DNA of 6,301 nucleotides, from contig DXVY01000101.1 in assembly GCA_019417145.1 (NCBI GenBank), positions 1 to 6,301 on the forward strand, written 5' to 3'. The DNA comes from Clostridiales bacterium. GTDB taxonomy: Bacteria; Bacillota; Clostridia; Oscillospirales; Acutalibacteraceae. A model generated the notes under the pieces. That model worked only from the letters and a program-made list of their open reading frames with translations. It was not told where the DNA came from and did not search any database. Positions 5,949-6,301 of the stretch are shown one piece after another. Numbering within the stretch: position 1 is the first letter of the stretch; every line of letters begins with the position of its first letter. A program made the position numbers and the translations under genes.

Positions 5949-6301
5949 TCATCCCCGCGCGTTTTCTGAATCGTCTCCGGCCGCCTTTTTCCTCCGTCTT
6001 TTCCAATACAGGAATCCTATTCCGCAGCCAACCAACAAAAGAAGTATTCCCCCTGCCCATGCCAGGGGCATCCACTGGCGGCCATTCGTCTCCGTTTGTC
6101 CCGCCGCCGTTACCGCCGGTTCGCTTGGCTCCCCCGCGGTTGTGGTTTCCGGCGCGCTTTGGGTCTCCGGTTCCTCCTCCGTATGCTCCGTTTGGGCCGG
6201 TTCGCTCGTTGCCTCCGCCGGCTGTTCGGTCACCGCCGCCGGCTGGCTTTCCGTCCCCTCCACCGGCACGGTTATAAACAGCTCCGGCCCCGGATCCGAT
6301 A
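5949..6301 (-). CDS. C-terminal part of a type I membrane-anchored surface protein (partial)
   Basis: The frame is open from the window edge to the TGA at 5951-5949, giving 116 whole codons before the stop. The visible order is: the end of a folded extracellular segment (GPELFITVPV); a stalk of about 60 residues rich in Glu, Thr, Pro, Ala and Ser with almost no hydrophobic stretches; one transmembrane helix (about 23 residues, 6071-6003); and a basic KRRRKK stop-transfer followed by a short polar tail. This is the typical anchor of a Gram-positive surface protein with the N-terminal part outside the cell. A GTG at 6269 is in frame but has no role as a start, because the reading frame continues upstream with protein-like sequence. 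The functional domain is outside the window, so the product cannot be named. It overlaps the next gene's upstream ATG by four bases, which points to one operon and translational coupling. Confidence 0.85.
   Translation of the reverse strand, partial: SDPGPELFITVPVEGTESQPAAVTEQPAEATSEPAQTEHTEEEPETQSAPETTTAGEPSEPAVTAAGQTETNGRQWMPLAWAGGILLLLVGCGIGFLYWKRRRKKAAGDDSENARG
6003..6071 (-). other. Transmembrane helix and basic stop-transfer of the partial surface protein
   Basis: A single hydrophobic run beginning MPLAWAGGILLLL and ending IGFLYW is followed at once by KRRRKK. It is preceded by a hydrophilic stalk. The positive-inside rule places the tail in the cytoplasm and the stalk outside. Confidence 0.85.

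Noticed and set aside
5952..6075. Extension of the protease start to the ATG at 6075
   Set aside because: The added residues overlap the upstream gene's transmembrane-coding region in another frame and would put 49 basic residues before the signal peptide; 5928 or 5952 fit far better.
5795..6277. Pro-rich plus-strand open frame at the right edge
   Set aside because: It is the antisense image of the Glu/Thr/Ala-rich stalk; the Pro richness comes from the complement of GG-rich codons.

Overview
The window reads as a bacterial chromosomal segment, most likely from a Gram-positive anaerobe of the Firmicutes (gut Clostridia / Oscillospiraceae type). This is inferred from strong AGGAGG-type ribosome binding sites, a Cys-type sulfatase motif of the kind matured by a radical-SAM enzyme in anaerobes, an M6-family secreted protease, and a type I membrane-anchored surface protein with an acidic Pro/Thr/Glu stalk. 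The species cannot be read from the sequence.

Layout. Bases 1-154 are an AT-rich leader with an imperfect inverted repeat and a good sigma-A-like promoter. It drives a plus-strand gene (155-1582) for a 475-residue cytoplasmic sulfatase-superfamily hydrolase. A strong hairpin at 1607-1642, with a T-run on each strand, separates this gene from a converging minus-strand pair. The first gene of that pair, at the right edge, is partial (6301-5949): only the end of an extracellular domain, the stalk, the transmembrane helix and a basic tail are visible. Its TGA overlaps an ATG (ATGA, 5952-5949) of the second gene. That gene (preferred start 5928, stop 1699) encodes a 1409-residue secreted protein: signal peptide, propeptide-like region, M6 zinc metalloprotease domain with HELGH motif and an EF-hand-like loop, then about 840 residues that I resolve into six consecutive ricin-type beta-trefoil modules (18 subrepeats, 17 keeping the hallmark Trp).

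How they may work together. The two minus-strand genes are translationally adjacent and both products go to the cell surface or beyond. A multivalent lectin-like array on a protease suggests action on a glycosylated protein or polysaccharide-coated target. The sulfatase is on its own transcript, lacks a signal peptide, and so would act on imported small molecules. A shared role, such as use of sulfated host glycans, is possible but not shown. No RNA genes, CRISPR arrays, insertion sequences or attachment sites were seen.
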